Assembly (NCBI RefSeq): GCF_900103255.1
Contig: NZ_FMWS01000013.1
Coordinates: forward strand, 1-40,745
Direction of reading: 5' to 3'
From: Gilliamella bombi
Lineage (GTDB): Bacteria; Pseudomonadota; Gammaproteobacteria; Enterobacterales; Orbaceae
Length of the DNA: 40,745 nucleotides
Shown: piece after piece, positions 1-7,995 of the stretch
Layout: the number at the start of each line of letters is the position of its first letter
How positions within the stretch are numbered: the stretch's first letter is position 1
Notes under the pieces: model-generated
The model's input: the letters and a program-made list of their open reading frames with translations, nothing else
Database searches by the model: none
What the model was told of the DNA's origin: nothing
Translations under genes and position numbers: made by a program

Positions 1-189
1 AATAATCCTATTCGACGCGTTCTTGCACGAAATTTATTTGTATCTTCCAAATTATCTCTCAACGTATTATCGAAATTGTTCCAAAAAAGCTTATTGGTGT
101 TGGGGCTGTTATTATTGTTATCTTCATGGAGTTTACAGGCATTAACTAGTAAAAGTGGTCGTGCAAATAATCATCGTAGTGATGCAATA
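1..189 (+). repeat. Direct repeat, copy 1: 5' end of adhesin-like gene
   Basis: It aligns base for base with 1953-2141 (offset 1952) with about six substitutions and no gap. Similarity falls abruptly after the shared GATGCAATA. It covers the N-terminal leader and signal segment. The copy begins at the window edge, so it may extend further left. Confidence 0.9.
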
Positions 190-1110
190 GTACTACCTGC
201 TGATCCAGTTATCTTATTTGCGACCCCTACCCTTTCCCCTTACTATCTTTATAATGAAGGTATTAACGATATTCAACCTGAACCCACGACACCTGAATTT
301 GTTTACAATAAAGGATTTTTTGCTCAACTACATCCTTTATATGCTTTTAATTTTCCTACCACAGGTGCTGATGGGTTATTTTTTGATTTAGTTTTAGAGG
401 GAAATGTAAATGATTTAATATGGGATTCTGATACACATGAAGGAATTACTGCCACAGTGACAAGTATACCAAGGAATGAGTCTTGGTTTTATGAGGCTTG
501 CAGTACTCTGGAAAGTTTTATGCCTTCCTGTAGTACAAAAACTATTTTTAAAAAAAGTACATTTATACGCGTTATTTTAACAGGTCCATCAGCAAATCAT
601 GCTCAAAGAAACTCCAATAATCCAAGTCCAGTTCGTAAGCCACATTTGCCGCAAACATTTGAATTAGTGGGTAGAAATAGATCTGGTGAGGTATTAAAGT
701 ATAGTTTTATATTGAAGCAGTGGTTTGTCCATCGTGGTGATAAAATGGGTAACCAATCTGAGCAAACCGCATGGTGTAATGCGATAGGTTATCGTATGCC
801 AAGAGTAAAAGATCTGACCAATGCGAAGTGCGGTGTAGGTGACTCCCGATACGACAATTTTCCTTGTAGAAATGGAATAGACGGCGCTTCACCACAGTCA
901 CGCCGTAATGATGTACTACGCAGTATAGGAGCAGGATTCGTAACGGAATGGGGAACCTTGACTATGTACAATAGTGCAGGCTTTACCAGGCGTGATGACT
1001 ATTGGACTAGCGATAGCGATTTCTTCGTAAAATCGGGCAGTGGCCAGGTTTATAACCTAAACTCAAATTGGGTTTCTAGCTCTAATGGTGGTATTTGCGT
1101 TTATCCTTAA
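1..1110 (+). CDS. Exported adhesin-like protein, C-terminal DUF823/RatA-SinH-like domain; 5' end outside window
   Basis: The reading frame is open from base 1, so the true start lies upstream; the first in-window start candidate is TTG at 76. A hydrophobic signal segment rich in Leu (about 81-140) ends near an A-L-T cleavage-like site, so the product is probably exported. The C-terminal third has WFVHRGD, WCNAIGYRMP, DLTNA, IGAGFVTEWG, YWTSDSD and a terminal ICVYP. I recognise this pattern from the adhesion domain (DUF823) at the end of Salmonella RatA/RatB/SinH-like surface proteins; this is from memory, not a search. The gene is a tandem paralogue of the one at 1941, and the first 189 bp are nearly identical between the two. 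Role inferred: surface attachment or secreted binding protein. Confidence 0.6.
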   Translation, partial: NNPIRRVLARNLFVSSKLSLNVLSKLFQKSLLVLGLLLLLSSWSLQALTSKSGRANNHRSDAIVLPADPVILFATPTLSPYYLYNEGINDIQPEPTTPEFVYNKGFFAQLHPLYAFNFPTTGADGLFFDLVLEGNVNDLIWDSDTHEGITATVTSIPRNESWFYEACSTLESFMPSCSTKTIFKKSTFIRVILTGPSANHAQRNSNNPSPVRKPHLPQTFELVGRNRSGEVLKYSFILKQWFVHRGDKMGNQSEQTAWCNAIGYRMPRVKDLTNAKCGVGDSRYDNFPCRNGIDGASPQSRRNDVLRSIGAGFVTEWGTLTMYNSAGFTRRDDYWTSDSDFFVKSGSGQVYNLNSNWVSSSNGGICVYP

Positions 1111-1224
1111 TACTAATTTCTTATTTTTTATATAAAAGAGATATTAAGCTTGGAATTAATCAAAAGTAAAGCAGTTAAAGAATAACGCTCAGCTTAAGTG
1201 AATCTAAGCTATGAAGCAAGCGTT

Positions 1225-1255
1225 AAGCGCTTTTACACAGCAAGTAAAAGCGCTT
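1225..1255. terminator. Perfect 12-bp inverted repeat downstream of first adhesin gene
   Basis: Arms AAGCGCTTTTAC (1225-1236) and GTAAAAGCGCTT (1244-1255) flank a 7-nt loop. It lies 115 bp past the stop of the first adhesin gene. No clear T-run follows on the plus strand, so termination is plausible but not certain. Confidence 0.45.
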
Positions 1256-1345
1256 TCAGTGAAATAATAAAATAACAAAAAACGCAGTAATTTTATCATT
1301 TTACAAAAAACTAGATTACATCATGAAGTGCAACTCGTCTTAGCT

Positions 1346-1382
1346 CCTTAGAATAAAAGGAGGCAGGGCTTTTATTCTAAGG
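1346..1382. repeat. Perfect 14-bp inverted repeat (hairpin)
   Basis: Arms CCTTAGAATAAAAG (1346-1359) and CTTTTATTCTAAGG (1369-1382) flank a 9-nt loop GAGGCAGGG. A short outer pair, AACTCG (1332-1337) and CGAGTT (1398-1403), could extend the structure. It sits beside the IS30 remnant. It has no U-tail, so a plain terminator is unlikely; a repeat-element hairpin or the end of a mobile element is possible. Confidence 0.6.
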
Positions 1383-1424
1383 CCGTTTTCTTGGGTGCGA
1401 GTTCAATAAATATTGTATTTTCTT

Positions 1425-1680
1425 TATCTGTTCGTCGTCAACGAATGAAATAGTCGCTGACGTTTGTTTAAACATGCGGCAATCTGCTCTGGCTGTAATA
1501 ATGTATTAGGTATTTTTCAATTTGATGTCATACCGAGCCTCTATGGGCCTATCATTACCGCTGTTTTTTCGCCTTTTCCGAGCAAGTGTCACCGCCTCAT
1601 GCGCTTGATAGGCTTGTTTACGTTTGAATTTCTTTTTATCTCACGACTTATTGTCGAAGGATATTTAGAAACATAACACC
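1425..1680 (-). pseudogene. Decayed IS30-family transposase fragment
   Basis: On the minus strand, three frames join into one IS30-like stretch. About 1678-1622 reads ...YPSTISREIKRNSN, the helix-turn-helix signature of IS30 transposases. A +1 shift then gives KQAYQAHEAVTLARKRRKNS and further to a stop near 1505. A second shift gives LLQPEQIAACLNKRQ, matching the 'SPEQIAGRL' region of the family. The N-terminus and the whole catalytic DDE part are missing. There are at least two frameshifts, so it is dead. A plus-strand open frame of 70 codons over 1464-1676 is its antisense shadow. Confidence 0.75.
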
Positions 1681-1770
1681 ATATTTTAATTAAAAATTTA
1701 ACTATCAATAAAACTGAACCGTTTTTATTTTTACATTTCTTTATAAAAAAAGTCCGCCAAAAAACTAGCC

Positions 1771-1789
1771 AACCATTTTTTTAATGGTT
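1771..1789. terminator. Short hairpin with T-rich loop
   Basis: Arms AACCATT (1771-1777) and AATGGTT (1783-1789) with a loop of five T. It is small and has no following T-run, so only a weak candidate. Confidence 0.2.
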
Positions 1790-1867
1790 ATACTTTTATC
1801 GCTATAGGAAAATAAGCTTATTAAATAAGCGAATAATTATAAAAATCTAAATAAAACAAAATATTAC

Positions 1868-1896
1868 TTGACAGGTGAACCATAATGCATTATCAT
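1868..1896 (+). promoter_or_regulatory. Sigma-70-type promoter for the second adhesin gene
   Basis: TTGACA at 1868-1873 (perfect -35), a 17-bp spacer, and TATCAT at 1891-1896 (5/6 of the -10 consensus). Predicted transcription start is about 1903, inside the GACACCA repeats and about 38 nt before the TTG start at 1941. Confidence 0.65.
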
Positions 1897-1900
1897 TTTA

Positions 1901-1921
1901 GACACCAGACACCAGACACCA
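1901..1921 (+). repeat. 7-bp tandem repeat GACACCA x3
   Basis: Three perfect head-to-tail copies of GACACCA lie just upstream of the second adhesin gene, between the -10 box and the start codon. The unit length is not a multiple of three. Gain of one copy would place the upstream ATG at 1885 in frame with the adhesin. See the finding on possible phase variation. Confidence 0.85.
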
Positions 1922-1940
1922 GCACTGGCAAACCTATGTC

Positions 1941-2978
1941 TTGAATTTATCAAATAATCCTATTCAATGCGTTCTTGCACGAAACTTATTTGTATCTTCC
2001 AAATTATCTCTCAACGTATTATCGAAATTGTTCCAAAAAAGCTTATTGGTGTTGGGGCTGTTATTATTGTCATCTTCATGGAATTTACAGGCATTAACTA
2101 GTAAAAGTGGTCGTGTAAATAATCATCGTAGTGATGCAATAATTTTATCTTCGACGGTGCTTATTGACTATGTAAGACCGAATCTAATGAAAGCTGACAG
2201 CCAGTTACCTGCAAGCCCAGTTGATATATGGAATCCTCATAAGGGCTTTTTAGTTCAATCAATTGATCCTGAATCATACAATCTAAATTTCCCGACCACA
2301 GGTGCACATAATTTATATTTTGATTTACTCATAACAGGAATAGATGTAAATGAATTGACATGGTTACCTGTCACACATGAGGGAATTACTGCAACAGTGA
2401 CAAATGTTGTAGCTAATGATAGGTGGATTCCTGATGAAGACAAGGGAAAAGTTTTTCCCCGTGTTAAGCTAACAGGTCCAGTGGCAGGAAATCAATGGGA
2501 TAATCCGAATCCTAGCCGAATTACTGTACCAAAGTTACCGCAGAAGTTTGAGTTAGTGGGTAAAGATAGTGATGGTAATGAGGTAGTAAGATATGGGTTT
2601 GAGTTGAGGCAGTGGTTCGTCAATCGAGGAGATAGAAGAGATACCGCTTCTAACCAAACTACATGGTGTAGCAGTTTGGGTTATCGTATGCCACAAATAA
2701 AAGATTTGACTAACGCTGTCTGTGTGGATCATAATCCTTATTCTTCTGATCCTTCCTATTCTAAGTGCAAAAATGCAGTAACTATTGATGCTAAGCTGTC
2801 GTCAGGTAATCGGTTTTATCAACGACGAATAGGAGCAGGATTTTTCACAGAGTGGGGAATGATAGACACATTCTTTATCCCCGATGCGGGTTTTGTAGGT
2901 TCTGCTTATTTGACCAGTATCCCTTGTTCGGAGGAAAAAAATGGCTTCTTAGCAGTACACATGGGGGGGGGGACCTAG
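1941..2978 (+). CDS. Exported adhesin-like protein, second tandem copy; C-terminus frameshifted at a G10 tract
   Basis: This is a paralogue of the first gene. It shares the leader, the hydrophobic signal segment and the C-terminal pattern (QWFVNRGD, WCSSLGYRMP, IGAGFFTEWG, AYLTS). The TTG at 1941 is the first start candidate after an in-frame stop (TAG 1899-1901); I see no good ribosome binding site, and ATG 1936 runs straight into a stop (ATG TCT TGA). The frame ends prematurely just after a run of ten G (2963-2972) with ...MGGGT. An alternative frame past the tract continues to 3043 and ends ...ATLRDHVICSTP, resembling the ICVYP end of the first copy. A tract of 8 or 11 G would join the two. 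It may be phase-off, broken, or a sequencing error in the homopolymer. Confidence 0.6.
   Translation: MNLSNNPIQCVLARNLFVSSKLSLNVLSKLFQKSLLVLGLLLLSSSWNLQALTSKSGRVNNHRSDAIILSSTVLIDYVRPNLMKADSQLPASPVDIWNPHKGFLVQSIDPESYNLNFPTTGAHNLYFDLLITGIDVNELTWLPVTHEGITATVTNVVANDRWIPDEDKGKVFPRVKLTGPVAGNQWDNPNPSRITVPKLPQKFELVGKDSDGNEVVRYGFELRQWFVNRGDRRDTASNQTTWCSSLGYRMPQIKDLTNAVCVDHNPYSSDPSYSKCKNAVTIDAKLSSGNRFYQRRIGAGFFTEWGMIDTFFIPDAGFVGSAYLTSIPCSEEKNGFLAVHMGGGT
1953..2141 (+). repeat. Direct repeat, copy 2: 5' end of adhesin-like gene
   Basis: Partner of 1-189. Identity is about 97% over 189 bp, whereas the remaining gene bodies are much more diverged. This suggests recent gene conversion or cassette-like exchange of the leader. 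Confidence 0.9.
2963..2972 (+). repeat. Homopolymer G10 tract
   Basis: Ten consecutive G in an AT-rich genome, inside the C-terminal coding part of the second adhesin gene. Slippage here switches between short and extended C-termini. Confidence 0.9.
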
Positions 2979-3097
2979 GTATGTGTGGCAAGGATGACGA
3001 CGTGGCAACCTTGCGTGATCATGTTATTTGCAGTACACCTTAGCTGTTTATCTCTCCATTTTTGAGTTGCAGAGGGGCTGAAGCAGACAACGTATGT

Positions 3098-3147
3098 GCG
3101 CTTTTGTTATTAAGCAGCGGTTATTAAATAACAAAAGCGCTTTTTTT
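3098..3147 (+). terminator. Rho-independent terminator after the second adhesin gene
   Basis: A 14-bp stem GCGCTTTTGTTATT (3098-3111) / AATAACAAAAGCGC (3127-3140) is followed by seven T (3141-3147). It lies 54 bp past the end of the extended adhesin frame, which supports that frame belonging to the gene. Confidence 0.85.
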
Positions 3148-3369
3148 AATCCAAAATCGGTGTAATAAAAAATAGTCAGTCTATAAATGTTTGATTTATT
3201 TAAAAACATTAAACATAAGCTTCAATAAAATTAATGGTTTATCTGAACAATTTTGGTGATTTTAAAGTTTTGACTATGTGGTAATAAATTAACTTATTTT
3301 TTACTATGAAAATCTATTTTATAACAATCAGATAACTATCAATTTATACAAATCTTAATTTGAATAGAT
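3148..3369. other. Gene-free AT-rich spacer
   Basis: It lies between the adhesin terminator and the 3' end of the minus-strand transporter gene. I see no gene, repeat or clear signal in it. Confidence 0.6.
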
Positions 3370-4401
3370 TTAAATAATTCGTAATTCTTTTAGTGATAAT
3401 TTTATAAACGCATAAAAAATAGGCGCAAAAATTAAACCAATGACACCAAAAAGAGTTTCTAAAAATAGCATCGCAATTAGTAATTCACAGATACCAGCAT
3501 GGATTTTTGTGCCGACAATTTTAGCATTAAGTACATATTCCATTTTATGGATTAAAATTAAATAAACAATAATTATTATTGAAACAGAAAATGATACGGT
3601 AAATGCGACAAAAAAGATTATTGTATTGACAATCAGGTTTCCAATAATTGGAATTAGACCAAAAATAAATGTTGCTAGCACTAAACTTTTACTAAATGGC
3701 AAATGAATACCAAACACGGGCAGAATAATAAATAGTAAAATAGCCGTCATTACGGTATTAAATAATGCAATCACAACTTGAGAGATAGCTACATATTGGA
3801 AAACCACTACTAATCGGTTTAGGCTGGTTTTCAAGGCTTTAGTCAATGGCCTTTGTGTAATTTGATTATGATCAGCGTTGCGTTGATTTTCTTTATAACC
3901 CAGAATTAATCCAATGATCATTCCTACAATTAATATAATTAAATCATGAAACACTTTTTTAATAATAGATTGTAGATAAAACACATGATCTTTAAGGTAA
4001 ATCATTATAGTTGATTTAATTTCATCTAGATCATCAGGTAAATAATGGGTAATACTTGTTGGTAGACTGCTGATTACATTGTTGACCAGTAATTTCAAAT
4101 TTGTTAATGTTTCGGTTGGATGCTTGGCCATATCAACAAACCAAGCAAATAAATACCAAAAGCCACCAATAAAAATGCCAATAATTAAAGTGGTAAGTAC
4201 CAATACCGAAATTAATTTTGACCTATGGCTAAAACGTAGCATTTTTTGTGATAAAAAATCATCTAATTTTTGTGTTAACGTATAGGTTAATAAGCCTGCA
4301 ATTACTGTAGGCATTAAATGCACTTGCATTAAGATAATGAAACTAACCGAAAATAGCACAAGGCAAAACAGCCCTAATTTTTGATTGTTATTAAGTAACA
4401 T
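3370..4401 (-). CDS. AI-2E family transporter (TqsA/PerM-like inner-membrane protein)
   Basis: 343 residues, usual length for the family. The N-terminus has two hydrophobic segments (about 10-40), a third (about 62-88), a soluble stretch (about 90-150), then a cluster of membrane segments (about 152-170, 205-260, 262-290, 305-335). The C-terminal half carries the G-[LI]-I-P-I-I-G-N type segment (FGLIPIIGN) and the ...GVIGLIFAPIF... ending typical of the AI-2E/UPF0118 family. Members export AI-2 or other small solutes, or act as Na+(Li+)/H+ antiporters; substrate here is unknown. An AAGGAAAT ribosome binding site precedes the ATG. It stands alone between the adhesin region and prfH. Confidence 0.8.
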   Translation of the reverse strand: MLLNNNQKLGLFCLVLFSVSFIILMQVHLMPTVIAGLLTYTLTQKLDDFLSQKMLRFSHRSKLISVLVLTTLIIGIFIGGFWYLFAWFVDMAKHPTETLTNLKLLVNNVISSLPTSITHYLPDDLDEIKSTIMIYLKDHVFYLQSIIKKVFHDLIILIVGMIIGLILGYKENQRNADHNQITQRPLTKALKTSLNRLVVVFQYVAISQVVIALFNTVMTAILLFIILPVFGIHLPFSKSLVLATFIFGLIPIIGNLIVNTIIFFVAFTVSFSVSIIIIVYLILIHKMEYVLNAKIVGTKIHAGICELLIAMLFLETLFGVIGLIFAPIFYAFIKLSLKELRII

Positions 4402-4613
4402 TATTGATTTATTTCCTTTAATAATTAATGCGATATATTAAGTGAGCATATAGGCTGAAAGATAATTATAATGATAAAAATAGGATATTGATACATTTGG
4501 GATTTATAAAGTATCAATATTCCATATAAATTATGTTTAATTATTTATTACTATGTAACATGAAGTATATATTAATGTTTTAAATGCTTTTTATTTATAG
4601 TGTTGGTAAATAA

Positions 4614-4643
4614 AGTTTTATTATTCATATAAATAATAAAACT
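4614..4643 (-). terminator. AT-rich 12-bp inverted repeat downstream of prfH
   Basis: Arms AGTTTTATTATT (4614-4625) and AATAATAAAACT (4632-4643), 6-nt loop, 18 bp past the prfH stop. The stem has almost no GC, so it is a weak terminator at best. Confidence 0.35.
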
Positions 4644-4661
4644 ATTATATTAGTAACATGG

Positions 4662-5282
4662 TTAGTGTCTTTTTTCGCTAAATTTTTCGCCGTAAAATAC
4701 TAAACTACTATTACCTCTTGGCACCGAGTAATGAAATTGTTGGCGCGTGGTTTTATGTTGTTGATGTGTATTTGCTTCGTATTCGGCAAGTTTATGGGCT
4801 AGTAATAATTTAGCTAACCGTTTATTGGCATGTTGACTTCGTTCTGTTTGTACTTTAACACTAATCCCCGTCGCAAGATGTGTTGCTCTTACTGCTGATT
4901 CGGTTTTATTGACATGCTGGCCACCTGCACCTGATGACTTCATAGTCGTAAATTCAATGCTACTATCTATTATTTGTGAGGGATTTTTTAGGCAAGTAAT
5001 ACCGATAAACCAATTCTTACGTTTATGCGTCGGTCGATACGGACTTTGACAAATCCATTGTATGGTTCCAAGCCAACGTTGAATTAATTGTTCACTTTGT
5101 AAACCTTCAACCGAAATAAGGACTGATCGAAAAGTATTGGGGTTATCACCCAATACGTTTTCGACAATTTCGGTTGTTACCGATAATTGTCTTGCCTCAT
5201 CTAAGAATTTTGTTACTGCTTTGGAAACAGCTAAAGTGCACTCGGCAGGTCCTCTGGCAGATGAAAAAAAGAGTAATGCCAT
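4662..5282 (-). CDS. prfH: Peptide chain release factor H
   Basis: 206 residues, about 200 being normal for PrfH. The GGQ peptidyl-tRNA hydrolysis motif is at about 120-122 within [16 protein letters not shown]. The protein lacks the N-terminal codon-reading domains of RF1/RF2, as is typical. Known biology: PrfH releases nascent peptide from ribosomes whose 16S rRNA has been cut in the decoding centre, and the partner RtcB then religates the rRNA. The start ATG overlaps the rtcB stop (TAATG), and its ribosome binding site GGAGG lies inside the last codons of rtcB, so the two are translationally coupled. The E. coli K-12 copy is truncated; this one looks intact. Confidence 0.9.
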   Translation of the reverse strand: MALLFFSSARGPAECTLAVSKAVTKFLDEARQLSVTTEIVENVLGDNPNTFRSVLISVEGLQSEQLIQRWLGTIQWICQSPYRPTHKRKNWFIGITCLKNPSQIIDSSIEFTTMKSSGAGGQHVNKTESAVRATHLATGISVKVQTERSQHANKRLAKLLLAHKLAEYEANTHQQHKTTRQQFHYSVPRGNSSLVFYGEKFSEKRH

Positions 5283-6370
5283 TAATGACCTCCTTGTGTT
5301 TTATAGTTCAATATTGGCGTAAGCTGTGCAATGACTTTAACAATATTGACTTGTTGCATAGACTCAATCACACTATCGATTGATTTATATGCTTGTGGGG
5401 CTTCTTCATAAATTAAGCGACTATCTTCACAAATTATGCGAGTACCTAATTTAGTTCTTTTTAACTCTTGCATTGAATAACGATTATCTAACTTACCTTT
5501 ACAATCGGTTCGTCGCCATTTACGCCCTGCGCCATGAGCTAATGACATAAGTAGGTTTTCACTCTTTATTGGTTCGACTAAATAGCTATAATCCCCTCGC
5601 GATCCTGGCACAATCACTAGTTCATCCGTAGCTGAAGAGGCTCCTTTACGATGTAACCAATAGTTTTGTTTCGAAAACGTTACTTTTTCCAGAAAGTTAT
5701 GGCACACATTTAACACTTCTGTCCCTTGTGTATTCAGATTTTTCATTAATCTTTCTGCAACAGTTTGGCGATTTAATGTTGCAAACGCCACGGCGTTGTC
5801 ATGTTTAGTTAGATAGTTTAATGCTTCTGGACTATTTTCAGGCAAACCTTGATAACCAAAGCATGATATTTGATTTTGTAAAATTTGATGTCCTAATCCT
5901 CTTGAACCACTATGTACTAATAAAAATAATTTTTTAGCATTAAGTTGATAATGATTAAATAACTGTTCATCAAAAATCTTACTAACCTTTTGTAATTCAG
6001 CAAAATGGTTACCACCGCCAATTGTGCCAAGATTATATTTGTGCCGTATATCTGGTTGATCAATATTGCCGATTTGCCGTTCTAGTTTATCTACGCTTAG
6101 TTTGGCAATATTAATTTCTGTTTGCCAAAATCCCATACCACAACCAATATCACTGCCAATTAAAGCAGGGTAAATGATTTCACGACTTAAATAAGCCGCC
6201 CCAATAGGATAGTCTTTTCCTGGATGAAGATCTGGCATACCAACAACTTTAACCATATTTGGTAAATTTGCAGTTGTTAGTAATTGCTCAATAGCTAAAC
6301 CTTCGATCCATGTATTTTTTGATGCTATATATGACACTTTGTCAGATAGCATCTGTATAGAATTGTCCAT
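5282..6370 (-). CDS. rtcB: RNA-splicing ligase RtcB, PrfH-associated type (RtcB2)
   Basis: 362 residues, shorter than housekeeping E. coli RtcB (about 408), as expected for the PrfH-linked subfamily. RtcB joins RNA 2',3'-cyclic phosphate or 3'-phosphate to 5'-OH ends using GTP and Mn2+. Visible motifs: PDLHPGK (D47, H49), GSDIGCGMG (C77), GGGNHF (H122), HSGSRGLGH (H153), HRKGA (H240) and AHGAGR, whose His (about 279) is the expected guanylylation site. No rtcA cyclase is nearby. It is the first gene of a two-gene unit with prfH. I found no -24/-12 (sigma-54) promoter upstream, unlike E. coli rtcBA. Inferred job: repair of rRNA cut by nuclease toxins. Confidence 0.9.
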   Translation of the reverse strand: MDNSIQMLSDKVSYIASKNTWIEGLAIEQLLTTANLPNMVKVVGMPDLHPGKDYPIGAAYLSREIIYPALIGSDIGCGMGFWQTEINIAKLSVDKLERQIGNIDQPDIRHKYNLGTIGGGNHFAELQKVSKIFDEQLFNHYQLNAKKLFLLVHSGSRGLGHQILQNQISCFGYQGLPENSPEALNYLTKHDNAVAFATLNRQTVAERLMKNLNTQGTEVLNVCHNFLEKVTFSKQNYWLHRKGASSATDELVIVPGSRGDYSYLVEPIKSENLLMSLAHGAGRKWRRTDCKGKLDNRYSMQELKRTKLGTRIICEDSRLIYEEAPQAYKSIDSVIESMQQVNIVKVIAQLTPILNYKTQGGH

Positions 6371-6866
6371 ATATCAATCCATTTAATAAGTATTATTGTT
6401 TTTGGTTTACCCTGAGGATGTATAAAGACTATTGTTTTGAAAAAATCATATGCAAGAAAGATATGTTGAAGGTGAAAGCTTACTTAAAATTTTACTTAAC
6501 ACCTAACTCTTTAATAGTGATTAGATCACAATAAATTTATTCTTTTCAAACATTATTTTATTAATATAAAGTTGTCTTTAATCATTGGGTATAAGTTATA
6601 TCGGCAGGCTAAAATTAGCAGAATGAATTGAAGTAAAAGGTTGGATAGGTAATTACTTAATTATTTTGCGATAAGCCTGCAAAGGTTAGTTAAATAAATC
6701 ATAATCAATTCTCCTTTGCGGTTAATAATGGCGCGTATCATAATTATCTTTTTGCAAGATGTAAATAGTAGAATAAAAATTTTAGTACTTTTCTTGAAAT
6801 AAAAATGGGAAAACAGCTTGTTCGTTTGTTGGTGCATAAAATCCATTTGAAATTATCTTTTCCTGT
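6371..6866. other. About 500 bp without a supported gene
   Basis: AT-rich sequence upstream of rtcB (so its promoter must lie near 6371-6500) and downstream of the lipoprotein gene. Short open frames here show no recognisable protein and no good ribosome binding site. I see no RNA gene. Confidence 0.5.
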
Positions 6867-6867
6867 T

Positions 6868-6896
6868 AAAAGAGGCTGTTTAACAACCTCTTTTTT
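6868..6896. terminator. Bidirectional-looking terminator
   Basis: Stem AAAAGAGG (6868-6875) / CCTCTTTT (6887-6894), 11-nt loop, with a T-run on the plus strand and CCTCTTTT on the minus strand. It lies about 25 bp past the stop of the minus-strand lipoprotein gene, its likely client. Confidence 0.65.
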
Positions 6897-6921
6897 ATTT
6901 TTGGAAATGACTAAGGCAATG

Positions 6922-7860
6922 CTATTTAATTACATAAAAGTTAACATCGCGAGTATTTCTGAGAGCATCAACGAATTGCCTCAATTCTTTTCTATAAGTT
7001 TTCTCAGGATCGTTTTCTTCTGTACATTTGTCTTCTGCACCATAGCTTTTAGCCATTGCATCATTTGATGCCAAATTGTCGTATGGTTTTGTAAAATCAC
7101 TACCTTTTAATGTCATAAGATGATTCCAATCATTTAACAGGCCTTCCATATATTGGCGACCGGCTTCGCATTTTATGTTATTTAAGTCAATCTTAGGAAT
7201 AACATATTGGCTTATCTCGCTGAACTTTTTAGGGTTGTAAGGGAAGCTAATGTCTTCTTGTTCATCTTCTTTTAAGAATTCAATAAAGTCGCTTTCACGA
7301 TATAATTTTCTAAAACGTTGTTGATAAGATTGGTTTTTCTTTAATCTTAGGTCTTGAGTTATTTCTTCTGGGAAAGGTTGATCATAAGAATAATCCCAAC
7401 GATATTGGCTGTGTTCAATAAATACATCATTGATTAATTTTGCAGGCATTTCTATTTCTTGCTCTTTACCATCAATAATGGCTGGGATGTTATTTATTTC
7501 TCTGTTTTCTCTTAAGATCTTTTCGTATTGCTCATCATTCAACTCAGAGGTTGAATAGATGACAGTGTATAAGTAATAGTTACTTTGTGTTGGGTTAATA
7601 AGACCTAATTCTCCAAATTGAGCCGGTTTTACGACAAAATTGAAGTCGTCATTATTGTACGATAAGGTATGTTTGCCATATTCAAATGTATAATTAACAC
7701 CTGATTTGGCTGGAATCGTTAATTCTTTACCATCAATAGTGACTTTTATTTCGTTAGCAGTAGGATTGTCAATCCAACGGTCGATAGAGCTAGGTTCAGA
7801 ACATCCAACAAGGATTAAACTGCAAATTAGCAGTAAAGAATATTTTATTTTTTTCATCAT
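6922..7860 (-). CDS. Lipoprotein of unknown function
   Basis: 312 residues. It starts MMKKIKY, followed by a hydrophobic segment and the lipobox LVGC with the lipidated Cys at about 20, so it is exported and membrane-anchored. Residue +2 is Ser, which would allow sorting to the outer membrane. The mature part opens with a small beta-rich stretch (about 28-75: NEIKVTIDGKEL, KSGVNYTFEYGKHTLSY) resembling a carboxypeptidase-regulatory or PEGA-like fold. It continues with a charged, Asp/Glu/Lys-rich helical region to the end. I do not recognise the family. It is monocistronic, with a terminator just downstream. Confidence 0.65.
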   Translation of the reverse strand: MMKKIKYSLLLICSLILVGCSEPSSIDRWIDNPTANEIKVTIDGKELTIPAKSGVNYTFEYGKHTLSYNNDDFNFVVKPAQFGELGLINPTQSNYYLYTVIYSTSELNDEQYEKILRENREINNIPAIIDGKEQEIEMPAKLINDVFIEHSQYRWDYSYDQPFPEEITQDLRLKKNQSYQQRFRKLYRESDFIEFLKEDEQEDISFPYNPKKFSEISQYVIPKIDLNNIKCEAGRQYMEGLLNDWNHLMTLKGSDFTKPYDNLASNDAMAKSYGAEDKCTEENDPEKTYRKELRQFVDALRNTRDVNFYVIK

Positions 7861-7995
7861 AATATTTTGTTATAAGTATAAAAAGTGAGTGAATTTTATC
7901 ATGTTTGTAAAAAAAATTAAATGTAATCAAATAAAATTAGTGTTATAAATAGACCTGTTATTTATTAAAAATGCATTAGAAATAGAGAGGTTTTC

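Noticed and set aside
1325-1410. Integron attC-like site
   Set aside because: The outer arms do not fit the RYYYAAC / GTTRRRY core sites, and there is no integrase or cassette structure.
1464-1676. 70-codon plus-strand open frame
   Set aside because: It is antisense to the IS30 relic, which reads as transposase on the minus strand; no ribosome binding site or recognisable product.
6400-6460. Sigma-54 promoter for rtcB, as in E. coli rtcBA
   Set aside because: A TTGC is present but no GG of the -24 element at the right distance, and no RtcR regulator gene nearby.
6517-6529. CRP-like palindrome GTGA-TTAGA-TCAC upstream of rtcB
   Set aside because: The spacer is 5 nt, not the 6 nt CRP needs, and the flanks are weak.
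6661-6846. 61-codon minus-strand open frame
   Set aside because: Low-complexity, no ribosome binding site, no recognisable protein; most likely chance in AT-rich spacer.
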